A DNA stretch of 64,000 bases from Pseudomonas sp. PB120 (GTDB taxonomy: Bacteria; Pseudomonadota; Gammaproteobacteria; Pseudomonadales; Pseudomonadaceae): assembly GCF_009761815.1 (NCBI RefSeq), contig NZ_RWIN01000113.1:1-64000 (forward strand), written 5' to 3'. A program made the position numbers and the translations under genes. Shown one piece after another: positions 35,564 to 43,654 of the stretch. How positions within the stretch are numbered: the stretch's first letter is position 1; every line of letters starts with the position of its first letter. The notes beneath the pieces were generated by a model. The model did not search any database. It was given only the letters and a program-made list of their open reading frames with translations, and was not told the origin of the DNA.

Positions 35564-35899
35564 GTGAGCCTTATCTATAAAGACCCATCAGTGAGCCATG
35601 ATGAAGCAATAACGTTACTTGCCAGCGGCGTAAGTACGAAGGTTATCGTGGGATTGATCTCTATTGGTCTGAATGAAACAGATCGAATCTGGGCTGAGAA
35701 CATCTGCCTCCAGTACCTTGCGAATGAGGATGAAGCCGTTGCAGCCTCGGCCATCAAGGCTCTTGGTCATATCGCTCGCAGGCATAGCGAACTGGATAAG
35801 GAAACGGTCCTTGCGGCGCTCGAGGCCCTCAAGAAAAAATTCCCGTCACTAGAAGGCGTTATTGCGGACACGCTTGACGATATTGAAATATTCACCTGA
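35564..35899 (+). CDS. Small HEAT-repeat-like protein, possible orphan immunity protein
   Basis: The 111-residue soluble protein is all helical in pattern, with HEAT-like helices (ENICLQYLANEDEAVAASAIKALGHIARRH). Start is GTG at 35564, with GGGAG six bases upstream. Its sequence is visibly richer in A+T than the flanking genes and it has no functional neighbour, which suggests acquisition. Small helical proteins of this type often serve as immunity proteins to polymorphic toxins, but no toxin is present, so that role is a guess. Confidence 0.75.
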   Translation: MSLIYKDPSVSHDEAITLLASGVSTKVIVGLISIGLNETDRIWAENICLQYLANEDEAVAASAIKALGHIARRHSELDKETVLAALEALKKKFPSLEGVIADTLDDIEIFT

Positions 35900-35927
35900 A
35901 CCGTCAAGCATTCCAAGACAGAACAAA

Positions 35928-35954
35928 GTGGCAAGGGATCTTGCACCCTCGCCA
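35928..35954. repeat. Single short GTGGC hairpin
   Basis: GTGGCAAGGGATC...CTTGCACCCTCGCCAC forms a stem between the small HEAT-like gene and the convergent FKBP gene. It resembles a shortened GTGGCGAGGG-family repeat and could act as a terminator. Confidence 0.5.
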
Positions 35955-35980
35955 CAAGCTCAATTCATTGCGAATAGCAG

Positions 35981-36319
35981 TCAATCATCCCGCGTCAGCA
36001 CTTCCAGCAACTCAATCTCGAACACCAGGTTCGAATTCGGCGGAATCGCCCCCATCGAACGCTCGCCGTACCCCAGATGCGCCGGTACCAGCAGCTTGCG
36101 CTTGCCGCCAACCTGCATGCCCATGATTCCCTGGTCCCAGCCCTTGATCACCCTTCCCGTGCCAATCACGCACTGAAAAGGTTTCCCACGGCTGTAGGAA
36201 GAGTCGAACTCGGTGCCGTCTTCCAGCCAGCCACGGTATTGGGTGGTGATCAGCGCCCCTTTGACGGCGGCTTTGCCCTCGCCCATTACAAGATCGATTA
36301 CCTGCAATTCATCATTCAT
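35981..36319 (-). CDS. FKBP-type peptidyl-prolyl cis-trans isomerase
   Basis: The 112-residue protein is a single cytoplasmic FKBP domain, with YRGWLEDGTEFDSSYSRGKPF, VIKGWDQGIMGMQVGGKR and LGYGERSMGAIPPNSNLVFEIELL covering the active-site hydrophobic core. No signal peptide is present. I chose the ATG at 36319; seven more residues are possible from 36340. It likely assists folding; its partner is unknown. Confidence 0.93.
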   Translation of the reverse strand: MNDELQVIDLVMGEGKAAVKGALITTQYRGWLEDGTEFDSSYSRGKPFQCVIGTGRVIKGWDQGIMGMQVGGKRKLLVPAHLGYGERSMGAIPPNSNLVFEIELLEVLTRDD

Positions 36320-36485
36320 CACTTTCACTCTATTGTTCACGCACCCGACAGGGCCTCATGGGCGCCGTTTTCCCAGAAATACGCGGGATTGGCAACCGAT
36401 TCGAACTGTTTCCGGCTTTCGTCGTGAACTACCATAAGCCTCACCTATCCCGGACGGTTCAATACGCCATGATGGCAGCCCTGAA

Positions 36486-37559
36486 ATGAATGTCGATTGG
36501 ACCAGCGCAGCCATCGGCTCAGTGTTGCTTGCCCTGATCGTCGTGTTGATCCTCCGCGAGCGCTCGCTGCGAAAGCAGCTTGAGGCGTGTCGTCTGCTGA
36601 TTGGCAGCCTGACCGTTGGGCAGAATTTCCGTCAGGACCATGACGTCGAACGCTTCAAGCGCAGCCAGTATTTCGCTCGCATCGGCACGTGGGACTGGGA
36701 TGTCGACACGGACAGGCTTTACTGGTCCGACGCGATCTACGGCATGTTCGGCTTCCGGATCGGCGAGGTCACGCCCTCCTACGCGTTGTTTTGCTCGTGC
36801 GTGCACCCGGACGACCGCGCCAGGGTCCGGGCGGGCGAACTGCACTGCCTGGAAACCGGCGAAAACCACGACGAGGAATACCGCGTGGTCTGGCCCGACG
36901 GCACCATTCGCTGGCTTCGCGAAACCGGCAACGTGGTCAAAAACGACCACGACGAAACGATCAAGATGATGGGCGTGGTGCGCGACATCACCGAGGAAAA
37001 AGCCTCTGCCAGCTACCTGCAACACCTGGCCCACTTTGACCCGCTGACCGGCCTGCCCAACCGCCTCGTGCTGGAAGAGCGCCTGTCCGACGCGCTGGAG
37101 CAGGCGCGCATCAGCGGCACACGGGTGGCGCTGGTGTTTGTCGACCTCAACGGGTTCAAGGCTATCAACGACCACTACGGACACGCCGCCGGAGACCGGG
37201 TGTTGATCACCACCGCCACGCGGTTGAAGCGCATCCTGCGCGCGACCGACACCGTTGCGCGCATCGGCGGCGACGAATTCGTGGTCATCCTGCAAGGACT
37301 CGCCCAAGGCATCAGCCTGCAGGACGAGGCTCGCAGCATCTGCCAGAAAATCTTCGTCGAACTCTCACCACCCATCACCATCGGCAACGACCAGCGCCAC
37401 ATCGGCACCAGCTTGGGGGTCGCGGTGTTCCCCGACCATGCGCCGAGCATGGACCGGCTGATCCACATCGCGGACCTGGCGATGTATGAGGCTAAACGTA
37501 GCGGGAATAATCAGTATCGGTTGGGCGATCAGGCGCTGAGTCATAGTCGGGTTGAATAA
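36486..37559 (+). CDS. PAS-GGDEF diguanylate cyclase
   Basis: The 357-residue protein has one N-terminal transmembrane segment (about 8-24), a PAS/PAC domain (about 60-175; RIGTWDWDVDTDRLYWSD, EYRVVWPDGTIRWLRETG) and a GGDEF domain. The active-site GGDEF is at 261-265 and an inhibitory RxxD (Arg252, Asp255) lies five residues before it, so a working cyclase with product inhibition is likely. No EAL domain follows. The sensed signal is unknown. Confidence 0.93.
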   Translation: MNVDWTSAAIGSVLLALIVVLILRERSLRKQLEACRLLIGSLTVGQNFRQDHDVERFKRSQYFARIGTWDWDVDTDRLYWSDAIYGMFGFRIGEVTPSYALFCSCVHPDDRARVRAGELHCLETGENHDEEYRVVWPDGTIRWLRETGNVVKNDHDETIKMMGVVRDITEEKASASYLQHLAHFDPLTGLPNRLVLEERLSDALEQARISGTRVALVFVDLNGFKAINDHYGHAAGDRVLITTATRLKRILRATDTVARIGGDEFVVILQGLAQGISLQDEARSICQKIFVELSPPITIGNDQRHIGTSLGVAVFPDHAPSMDRLIHIADLAMYEAKRSGNNQYRLGDQALSHSRVE

Positions 37560-37565
37560 CGCTGC

Positions 37566-38153
37566 TCAGTCCTTGCGTTGACCAAAGACAGCGCCGTTGA
37601 AGGTGTGAGTGCAGCAAGGGCAGTAAGGCTTCATGTGCTCAGCCGTTAATTCAGGATTGACGATTTGCAGAAGCCCCTGATCATCGACATACAAGCCACT
37701 GAAATAGCTGGACTCCCCCAACCTGACATGTTCCTGCCTTTCGCTTTCATGCAGCGCAACCATCCAGTACACCGGATCCGCCCGATCAAGACGAGACACA
37801 GCCTCGCTGAATACCTGATCCCATCGCCTGCCGACGCGAGATAACAGGAACCGGAATAACGGCGTGTAATCGAATCCGTACCGGCGAGTTCCATGCATCG
37901 AACCTCGCGGTGAATCGTTTTGCATGTCAGCCTTGGTATTGCGTTGATGCCGATAGTGTCCGGTGTAATCGTTCCGCCAGACACCCCAGGTTCGGGTGTT
38001 GACCTTTCGGTATAGGGGGTTCTTTTCCAACGAGTCGCTCCTGACATCCAGCCAATAAAATCGCCGGCGAGCTTTGCCGGAACGCCGGATGATTTCAATC
38101 AGCCTTCCATGGCCAATTGTTGCTGCCCGCCTACTTCTCCACTGGCGTGACAT
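37566..38153 (-). CDS. Conserved hypothetical protein with CxxC
   Basis: This 195-residue protein is not recognised as a named family. It is Arg/Tyr/Trp-rich, has LFRFLLSRVGRRWDQVFSEA in the middle and ends with PYCPCCTHTFNGAVFG, a likely metal or structural cysteine site. Similar small proteins with a GRPWDKVYSE-like motif and a C-terminal CxxC occur in many bacteria without known function. It overlaps the upstream RcnB-like gene end by 23 bases if the ATG at 38153 is used, so the start is unsure. Confidence 0.6.
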   Translation of the reverse strand: MSRQWRSRRAATIGHGRLIEIIRRSGKARRRFYWLDVRSDSLEKNPLYRKVNTRTWGVWRNDYTGHYRHQRNTKADMQNDSPRGSMHGTRRYGFDYTPLFRFLLSRVGRRWDQVFSEAVSRLDRADPVYWMVALHESERQEHVRLGESSYFSGLYVDDQGLLQIVNPELTAEHMKPYCPCCTHTFNGAVFGQRKD

Positions 38154-38439
38154 CCATGATCGTCCCGTTGGTAATCATCACCATCATGTACTTGTCGTTG
38201 ATCTGCACCCACTGGGCCTGTGCTTTCGGTGGTTTCAGGCCTTTCTGTTTCCAGTTGACCAGGGCTTTTTCGCTGCGTTGGTAGACGTCCGGGGCGCGGT
38301 CGCCGACCACCAGTTTGCGGGCGTTGTTGACGCCGGGCTGGACGGTTTTCTGCGGTGGGTCATCCGCTTGAACGATCGGGCTGATACCGGCGAGGCCGGC
38401 AACGAGGGCCAGGCTGGCGATAAGGGTCTTGTTGTTCAT
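38131..38439 (-). CDS. RcnB-like secreted protein
   Basis: The 102-residue protein has a signal peptide (MNNKTLIASLALVAGLAG, cleavage near VQA) and a C-terminal segment QWVQINDKYMMVMITNGTIMDV that fits the RcnB family of small periplasmic proteins linked with nickel/cobalt homeostasis. AGGTTCACCG precedes the ATG at 38439. Metal function is inferred from family only; no metal exporter lies beside it. Confidence 0.82.
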   Translation of the reverse strand: MNNKTLIASLALVAGLAGISPIVQADDPPQKTVQPGVNNARKLVVGDRAPDVYQRSEKALVNWKQKGLKPPKAQAQWVQINDKYMMVMITNGTIMDVTPVEK

Positions 38440-38590
38440 CGGTGAACCTCCAGTGATGTCGTCGTACCCGAATTCCGACTGCGCCCGGGTCAAATCATTC
38501 ATTACTGTTGCGATGATTCTGTGCCGGACTGTACGGGACGCTTCACCCAGTGTCGGCGTAGGCTGCCAAAAAAACCCACCGGGATTCGCC

Positions 38591-39196
38591 ATGCACATCG
38601 CCATTCTGACCTTCGACGGCTTCAACGAACTCGATTCCCTGATTGCCTACGGCATGCTCAGCCGGATTTCCTTGCTCGGTGACAAGGACTGGCGGGTGAG
38701 CATCGCTTCGCCGACGTCGCGGGTCACGTCCATGAACGGCTTGACCATCGATGCGCACATCGATCTGGCCGAGGCCTGCCGGGCGGACGCGGTGCTGGTG
38801 GGCAGCGGCATGAAGACCCGTGAAGTGGCCAATGATGCGGCCATCATGGATCAGCTGCGTTTTGATTCGTCCCGCCAGTTATTGGCGTCGCAATGTTCCG
38901 GGACGTTCCTGCTGGCGAAACTCGGCCTGCTCGGCGAGGCTCCGGCCTGCACCGACACCACCAGCAAGCCGTGGGTGCAGGCGGCGGGCGTTAATATCGT
39001 CAATCAGGCGTTTTACGCCAACGGCAACATCGCCACGGCGGGCGGTTGTTTCTCCGCGCAGTACGTGTCGGCCTGGTTGCTGGCACGGTTGAAGGGCAAG
39101 GAAACGGCGCAAGAGGTGCTGCATTACTTCGCTCCGGTGGGTGAGAAGGAAGAGTATGTGGCCCGGGGGTTGGCGCATATTCAGGTGCATATCTGA
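38591..39196 (+). CDS. DJ-1/PfpI family protein
   Basis: The 201-residue protein has the class I glutamine amidotransferase-like fold, with nucleophile cysteine in LASQCSGTFLLAKLGLL and an N-terminal AILTFDGFNELDS acid motif. Such proteins include isonitrile hydratases, chaperone-like and regulatory forms. I chose the ATG at 38591; the frame extends upstream but family similarity starts at MHIAILTFDG. It lacks the AraC domain seen in longer relatives. Substrate is unknown. Confidence 0.88.
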   Translation: MHIAILTFDGFNELDSLIAYGMLSRISLLGDKDWRVSIASPTSRVTSMNGLTIDAHIDLAEACRADAVLVGSGMKTREVANDAAIMDQLRFDSSRQLLASQCSGTFLLAKLGLLGEAPACTDTTSKPWVQAAGVNIVNQAFYANGNIATAGGCFSAQYVSAWLLARLKGKETAQEVLHYFAPVGEKEEYVARGLAHIQVHI

Positions 39197-39217
39197 GAGA
39201 CGGGGTGTCTGTTCTGG

Positions 39218-39300
39218 CGCCATCGCGAGCAAGCTCGCTCCTACATTGGATCTGTGTCGCCCACAGAAGCCCTGTGGGAGTGAGCCTGCTCGCGATGGCG
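39218..39300. repeat. REP inverted-repeat pair
   Basis: GCCATCGCGAGCAAGCTCGCTCCTACA is answered by TGTGGGAGTGAGCCTGCTCGCGATGGC between the DJ-1 gene and the antiporter. Confidence 0.9.
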
Positions 39301-39394
39301 GTACTTCATTCAACAACAATTTATGTTCAGGCTGACGCCTGTGGCTGCAACCCTTATCCTTGACGCTCCGCCGTACCGAGTCCAGGAGTAAGTC

Positions 39395-41203
39395 ATGCCC
39401 CACGAAGGCAACCTGTTGCAAGCCGCTGTCGTTTTTCTGTTCGCGGCCGTGCTCACCGTGCCCTTGGCCAAGCGTCTGCAATTGGGGGCGGTGCTGGGTT
39501 ATCTGTTTGCCGGCGTCATCATCGGGCCGTCGGTGCTGGGCCTGATCGGCAACCCGCAGAGCGTCAGCCACATCTCCGAGCTCGGCGTGGTGTTGCTGCT
39601 GTTCATCATTGGCCTTGAGCTGTCGCCCCGGCGTTTGTGGGTGATGCGCAAATCGGTGTTCGGCGTCGGCTTGGCGCAGGTGCTACTGACCGGTTCCGTG
39701 ATCGGCGTGCTGGCGCTTTTCGTGTTTGGCCAACCGCTGAACAGTGCAATTGTGCTGGGCCTGGGGCTCGCGCTGTCGTCCACTGCGTTTGGCCTGCAAA
39801 GCCTGGCCGAACGCAAGGAACTGACCAGCCCCCATGGGCGGCTGGCGTTTGCGATCCTGCTGTTCCAGGACATTGCCGCCATCCCGCTAATTGCCATGGT
39901 GCCGCTGCTGGCCGGTGGCGACCACACCACCAGCGCTGCCGAAGATTTGAACCATGGCTTGCGCGTGCTGGGCAGCATCGCGGTGGTGGTGATCGGCGGG
40001 CGCTACCTGTTGCGACCGGTGTTCCGTGTCGTGGCAAAGACCGGTTTGCCCGAGGTATCCACCGCCACCGCGTTGCTGGTGGTGATCGGCACGGCGTGGC
40101 TGATGGACCTGGTCGGTGTCTCCATGGCGTTGGGCGCGTTCCTCGCCGGGTTGCTGCTGGCGGACTCCGAGTATCGCCATGAGCTGGAAGCGCAGATCGA
40201 ACCGTTCAAGGGCCTGTTGCTCGGGCTGTTCTTCATCAGCGTCGGCATGGGCGCCAACCTGAGTTTGCTGCTGAGCGCACCGATCACAGTACTGGGCCTG
40301 ACACTGTTGCTGATCGCCATCAAGTTGCCGCTGCTGTTCGTGGTCGGGCGCCTGGCCGGTGGGCTGGGCAAGGTCAGCGCGATTCGCCTCGGTATCGTGC
40401 TGGCTGCCGGTGGTGAGTTTGCGTTCGTGGTGTTCAAGATCGGGCGCGATCAAGGCCTGTTCGAGCCGCGCCTGTATGACTTGCTGGTGCTGACGATCAC
40501 CTTGTCCATGGCGGTGACGCCGCTGCTGTTGCTGCTGTGCGCACGACTGTATTCACCCCGGGTTCAACCGGTGGTGGTGCCGGAAAAATTCCGCGAGATC
40601 GATACCGACGAGCCGCGCGTGGTGATCGCCGGCATGGGCCGGATGGGGCAGATCGTGGCGCGGATCCTGCGGGCGCAGAACATCAAGTTTGTCGCCCTCG
40701 ACACCTCGGTCGAAACCATCGAACTGTCCCGCAGCTTCGGCGGCGTGCCGGTGTTCTACGGCGACCCCATGCGCCCGGAAATCCTCAGCGCGGCCAAGGT
40801 CGAGCAGGCGGAATATTTCATCATCGCCACTGATGACCCGGACACCAACATCAAGACCGCCGAGGTGGTGCACCGGCTCTATCCGCACATCAAGATCATC
40901 GCCCGGGCGCGTAACCGCCAGCACGTGCACCGCCTGGTCGACCTTGGCGCCGAGGCCATTCGCGAAACCTATTATTCGAGCCTGGAAATGAGCCGGCGCA
41001 CGCTGGTCGGCCTGGGGCTGACCCAGGCTCAGGCGGATGCGCGGATCAAACGCTTCAAGCATCACGATGAACAAGTGCTGGAAGCGCAGCATGCGGTGTA
41101 TGACGATGCCGCGAAGGTGTTGCAGACGGCGCAGGAAGCCAGGGCGGAATTGGCGAAGTTGTTTGAATCGGATCAGCTGGAAGAGCAATCGGGCAAGAGT
41201 TGA
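39395..41203 (+). CDS. CPA2 family monovalent cation:proton antiporter (Kef-type)
   Basis: The 602-residue protein has about twelve transmembrane segments of the Na+/H+ exchanger fold (GYLFAGVIIGPSVLG; FLLFQDIAAIPL region), a cytoplasmic RCK/TrkA-N domain with VVIAGMGRMGQIVARIL (about 409-426) and a helical C-terminus. It resembles KefB/KefC potassium efflux systems but lies without a KefF/KefG ancillary gene. AGGAGT precedes the ATG. Ion specificity cannot be read from sequence. Confidence 0.92.
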   Translation: MPHEGNLLQAAVVFLFAAVLTVPLAKRLQLGAVLGYLFAGVIIGPSVLGLIGNPQSVSHISELGVVLLLFIIGLELSPRRLWVMRKSVFGVGLAQVLLTGSVIGVLALFVFGQPLNSAIVLGLGLALSSTAFGLQSLAERKELTSPHGRLAFAILLFQDIAAIPLIAMVPLLAGGDHTTSAAEDLNHGLRVLGSIAVVVIGGRYLLRPVFRVVAKTGLPEVSTATALLVVIGTAWLMDLVGVSMALGAFLAGLLLADSEYRHELEAQIEPFKGLLLGLFFISVGMGANLSLLLSAPITVLGLTLLLIAIKLPLLFVVGRLAGGLGKVSAIRLGIVLAAGGEFAFVVFKIGRDQGLFEPRLYDLLVLTITLSMAVTPLLLLLCARLYSPRVQPVVVPEKFREIDTDEPRVVIAGMGRMGQIVARILRAQNIKFVALDTSVETIELSRSFGGVPVFYGDPMRPEILSAAKVEQAEYFIIATDDPDTNIKTAEVVHRLYPHIKIIARARNRQHVHRLVDLGAEAIRETYYSSLEMSRRTLVGLGLTQAQADARIKRFKHHDEQVLEAQHAVYDDAAKVLQTAQEARAELAKLFESDQLEEQSGKS

Positions 41204-41219
41204 TGTGCATTTGAGGGCC

Positions 41220-41324
41220 CCATCGCGAGCAGGCTCGCTCCCACATTGTTCTCGGTCGTACACAAGTCATGTGTTCACCGAAGACCCCTGTGGGAGTGAG
41301 CCTGCTCGCGATGAACGATAACGC
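41220..41324. repeat. REP pair with conserved AACGATAACGC flank
   Basis: CATCGCGAGCAGGCTCGCTCCCACA pairs with TGTGGGAGTGAGCCTGCTCGCGATG. Immediately after, AACGATAACGC (41314-41324) is the reverse complement of the GCGTTATCGTT found in three other REP clusters. Confidence 0.9.
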
Positions 41325-41364
41325 GGTACATCTGGATCAATAAACAATCTCAAAGGAATCCACA

Positions 41365-42465
41365 ATGGCTGCCGACCAACCCGCCCCCGCCCTGAAAGAA
41401 ATCTTCAACACCGAACGCCTGCAGCACATCGCCACCGAGATGACCGCGGTCTACCCCGCGTTCAACGCCAAGGCCTTCCTGAACATGGCCAACGAAGACC
41501 TCGCGTCGTTATCGATCATGCAGCGCATGGCGCGGGTCAGCGAATGCCTGCATGCGGTGCTGCCGCTGGATTACGAAGAAACCCTCGACGTACTGCGCGC
41601 CCTCGCCCCGCGGCTGAACAGCGGCTTCGTCAGCATCTCGTTGCCGCATTACGTCGCGATGTATGGCGCCCATGCCTTCGAATCGTCGATGGACGCGCTG
41701 AAATACTTCACGACCTTCGGCTCTGCGGAATTCGCCATCCGGCATTTCCTGCGCAGCGATTTCGAGCGCTCGCTCGAGCGCCTGCACGATTGGTCGCTGG
41801 ATGAAAACGAACACGTCCGGCGCCTGGCCAGCGAAGGCAGCCGACCGCGCCTGCCGTGGTCGTTCCGCCTGGAACGAATCCAGGCCGACCCGAGCCTGGC
41901 GGCGGCCATCCTCGACAACCTCAAGGCCGACACCAGCCTCTACGTGCGCAAGTCCGTGGCCAACCACCTGAACGACATCACCAAGGACCATCCCGACTGG
42001 GTGCTGGACCTGATCGAGGACTGGTCGCTGGACAACAAACACACCGCCTGGATCGCCCGGCATGCCCTGCGCAGCCTGATCAAACAGGGTAACCAACGAG
42101 CACTGGCGATCATCGGTGCAGGCGGTAAACCGGAGGTCGAGATCATTGACCTGAACATCACGCCAGCGGTGATCGGGCTCGGAGAGAAAATCACCCTGTC
42201 GTTTACCGTCAAATCCACGGTCGAAAACAGCCAGCGCCTGGTGATCGACTACGCCATCGATTACGTGAAGGCCAACGGCAGCACCTCGGCGAAGGTGTTC
42301 AAGCTCAAGGCCCTGACACTTCCCGGCAACGCCTGCGAAGCGGTTGCCCGCAGCCAGCACATCAAGGAACTCACCACCCGCCGTCATTACGCGGGGATGC
42401 ATGCGGTGCATATCCTGGTGAACGGCGAACGGCTGGCGAGCACCGCGTTCGAAATCCTCGCGTAA
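41365..42465 (+). CDS. alkC: AlkC-type DNA alkylation repair glycosylase
   Basis: The 366-residue protein has tandem helical HEAT-like repeats (about 1-250; LASEGSRPRLPW, YVRKSVANHLNDITKDHP, TAWIARHALRSLIKQGN) followed by a beta-rich C-terminal domain (about 258-366; ITPAVIGLGEKITLSFTVKST). This HEAT plus Ig-like layout is that of AlkC, studied from Pseudomonas fluorescens, which excises N3-methyladenine without base flipping; AlkD lacks the C-terminal domain. AAGGAATCC precedes the ATG. No Ada gene is adjacent. Confidence 0.88.
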   Translation: MAADQPAPALKEIFNTERLQHIATEMTAVYPAFNAKAFLNMANEDLASLSIMQRMARVSECLHAVLPLDYEETLDVLRALAPRLNSGFVSISLPHYVAMYGAHAFESSMDALKYFTTFGSAEFAIRHFLRSDFERSLERLHDWSLDENEHVRRLASEGSRPRLPWSFRLERIQADPSLAAAILDNLKADTSLYVRKSVANHLNDITKDHPDWVLDLIEDWSLDNKHTAWIARHALRSLIKQGNQRALAIIGAGGKPEVEIIDLNITPAVIGLGEKITLSFTVKSTVENSQRLVIDYAIDYVKANGSTSAKVFKLKALTLPGNACEAVARSQHIKELTTRRHYAGMHAVHILVNGERLASTAFEILA

Positions 42466-42483
42466 TTTGTCGCGCCGCAAAAC

Positions 42484-42612
42484 TGTGGCGAGGGGATTTA
42501 TCCCCGTTGGGCTGCGAAGCAGCCCCCTGCGTTTTGCAGTCCTACACCGGTTTTGCGACTGCTGCGCAGCCGAACGGGGCGGTGCGACGGGTCGCTAAAT
42601 CCCCTCACCACA
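42484..42612. repeat. Long imperfect inverted repeat (GTGGCGAGGGGATTTATCCCC type)
   Basis: TGTGGCGAGGGGATTTATCC starts the left arm and AAATCCCCTCACCACAG ends the right, with internal GGCTGCGAAGCAGCC and CTGCTGCGCAGCC. The same type is at 56737. It separates alkC from the convergent LysR gene. Confidence 0.85.
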
Positions 42613-42649
42613 GAAGCAAGACAGCCACACCAAACGTGGTGTTGCCGAT

Positions 42650-43534
42650 TTAGCCCAGTAGTAGCGTTTGCTCACGCTCACACAACTCCACCACGTAATC
42701 CCACAACACCCGCAACCGCACGGATTTGTGCAATTCACGGCGGGTGCTAATCCAGTAGCTGCGCTGGATGCTTTCCTCCGGCAGCAGCGGCACCAGGCCC
42801 GGATCTGCGCTGGCCATGTAGCACGGGAGCACCGCAATCCCCAGGCCTGAACGCGCCGCCTGGTGCTGGGCGATCACGCTGGTGCTGTGAAAGACCACCT
42901 GCGGGTTGCGGCAAAAACTGTTGAGAAACATCAATTCCTGGCTAAACAGCAAGTCGTCGACATAACCGATCCAGGCATGACGGCCGAGGTCTTCGCGGCT
43001 GCGCAGCGGTGGCGCGCGATCCAGGTAATCCTGGCTGGCGTAAAGCGCCAGACGATAGTCCGTCAGTTTGCGGGTGACCAGCATGTCGGCGGCCGGGCGT
43101 TCGAGGTGAATGCTGATCTCAGCCTCGCGGTTAAGGATACTGACAAAGCGCGGCACCGCCACCAGTTCCACTTCCAGGCCCGGATAGCGCTCGAACAAAC
43201 CGTTCATGCGGCTGGCGAGGAACATGATGCCCAGGCCCTCGGTCACCCCGACCCGGATCTTGCCCAGCGGCGCCGTGGATTGAGTGATTTCTTCCTGCGC
43301 CAGCAGCGCGACGTTTTCCATGGCCTCGGCGTGTTTAAGCAGGGCCTCCCCGGCCGGGGTCAGTTCGTAACCCTGCGCATGCTGGACAAACAGCGCAGTG
43401 CCGAGACTTTTTTCAATGGCCTCGATGTGCCGGGCCACCGTGGCATGGGTCGTGTTCAAACGGCGAGCAGCGGTGAGCAAACGCCCGCTGCGCTGCAACT
43501 CGAGAAAAAACCGCAGGTCATTCCAGTCAAACAT
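42650..43534 (-). CDS. LysR family transcriptional regulator
   Basis: The 294-residue protein has an N-terminal winged helix (DLRFFLELQRSGRLLTAARRL, HATVARHIEAIEKSLG) and a LysR co-inducer domain. It is divergent from the GMC oxidoreductase gene, the common arrangement for a regulator of its neighbour. The 120-bp space between them contains TAAC repeats (CTAACATTC, GCTAACAAC) that could form its T-N11-A site. Inducer unknown. Confidence 0.92.
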   Translation of the reverse strand: MFDWNDLRFFLELQRSGRLLTAARRLNTTHATVARHIEAIEKSLGTALFVQHAQGYELTPAGEALLKHAEAMENVALLAQEEITQSTAPLGKIRVGVTEGLGIMFLASRMNGLFERYPGLEVELVAVPRFVSILNREAEISIHLERPAADMLVTRKLTDYRLALYASQDYLDRAPPLRSREDLGRHAWIGYVDDLLFSQELMFLNSFCRNPQVVFHSTSVIAQHQAARSGLGIAVLPCYMASADPGLVPLLPEESIQRSYWISTRRELHKSVRLRVLWDYVVELCEREQTLLLG

Positions 43535-43654
43535 GAAGCGTCCTCAGGGCTATGCTGTTTAAAAACGCACAGCGGCTGCGCAAAAACTAACATTCTTTTG
43601 ACGAAAGCTAACAACTAGGATGACCGACAACAATAACAACACGCGAGGTCAGGG

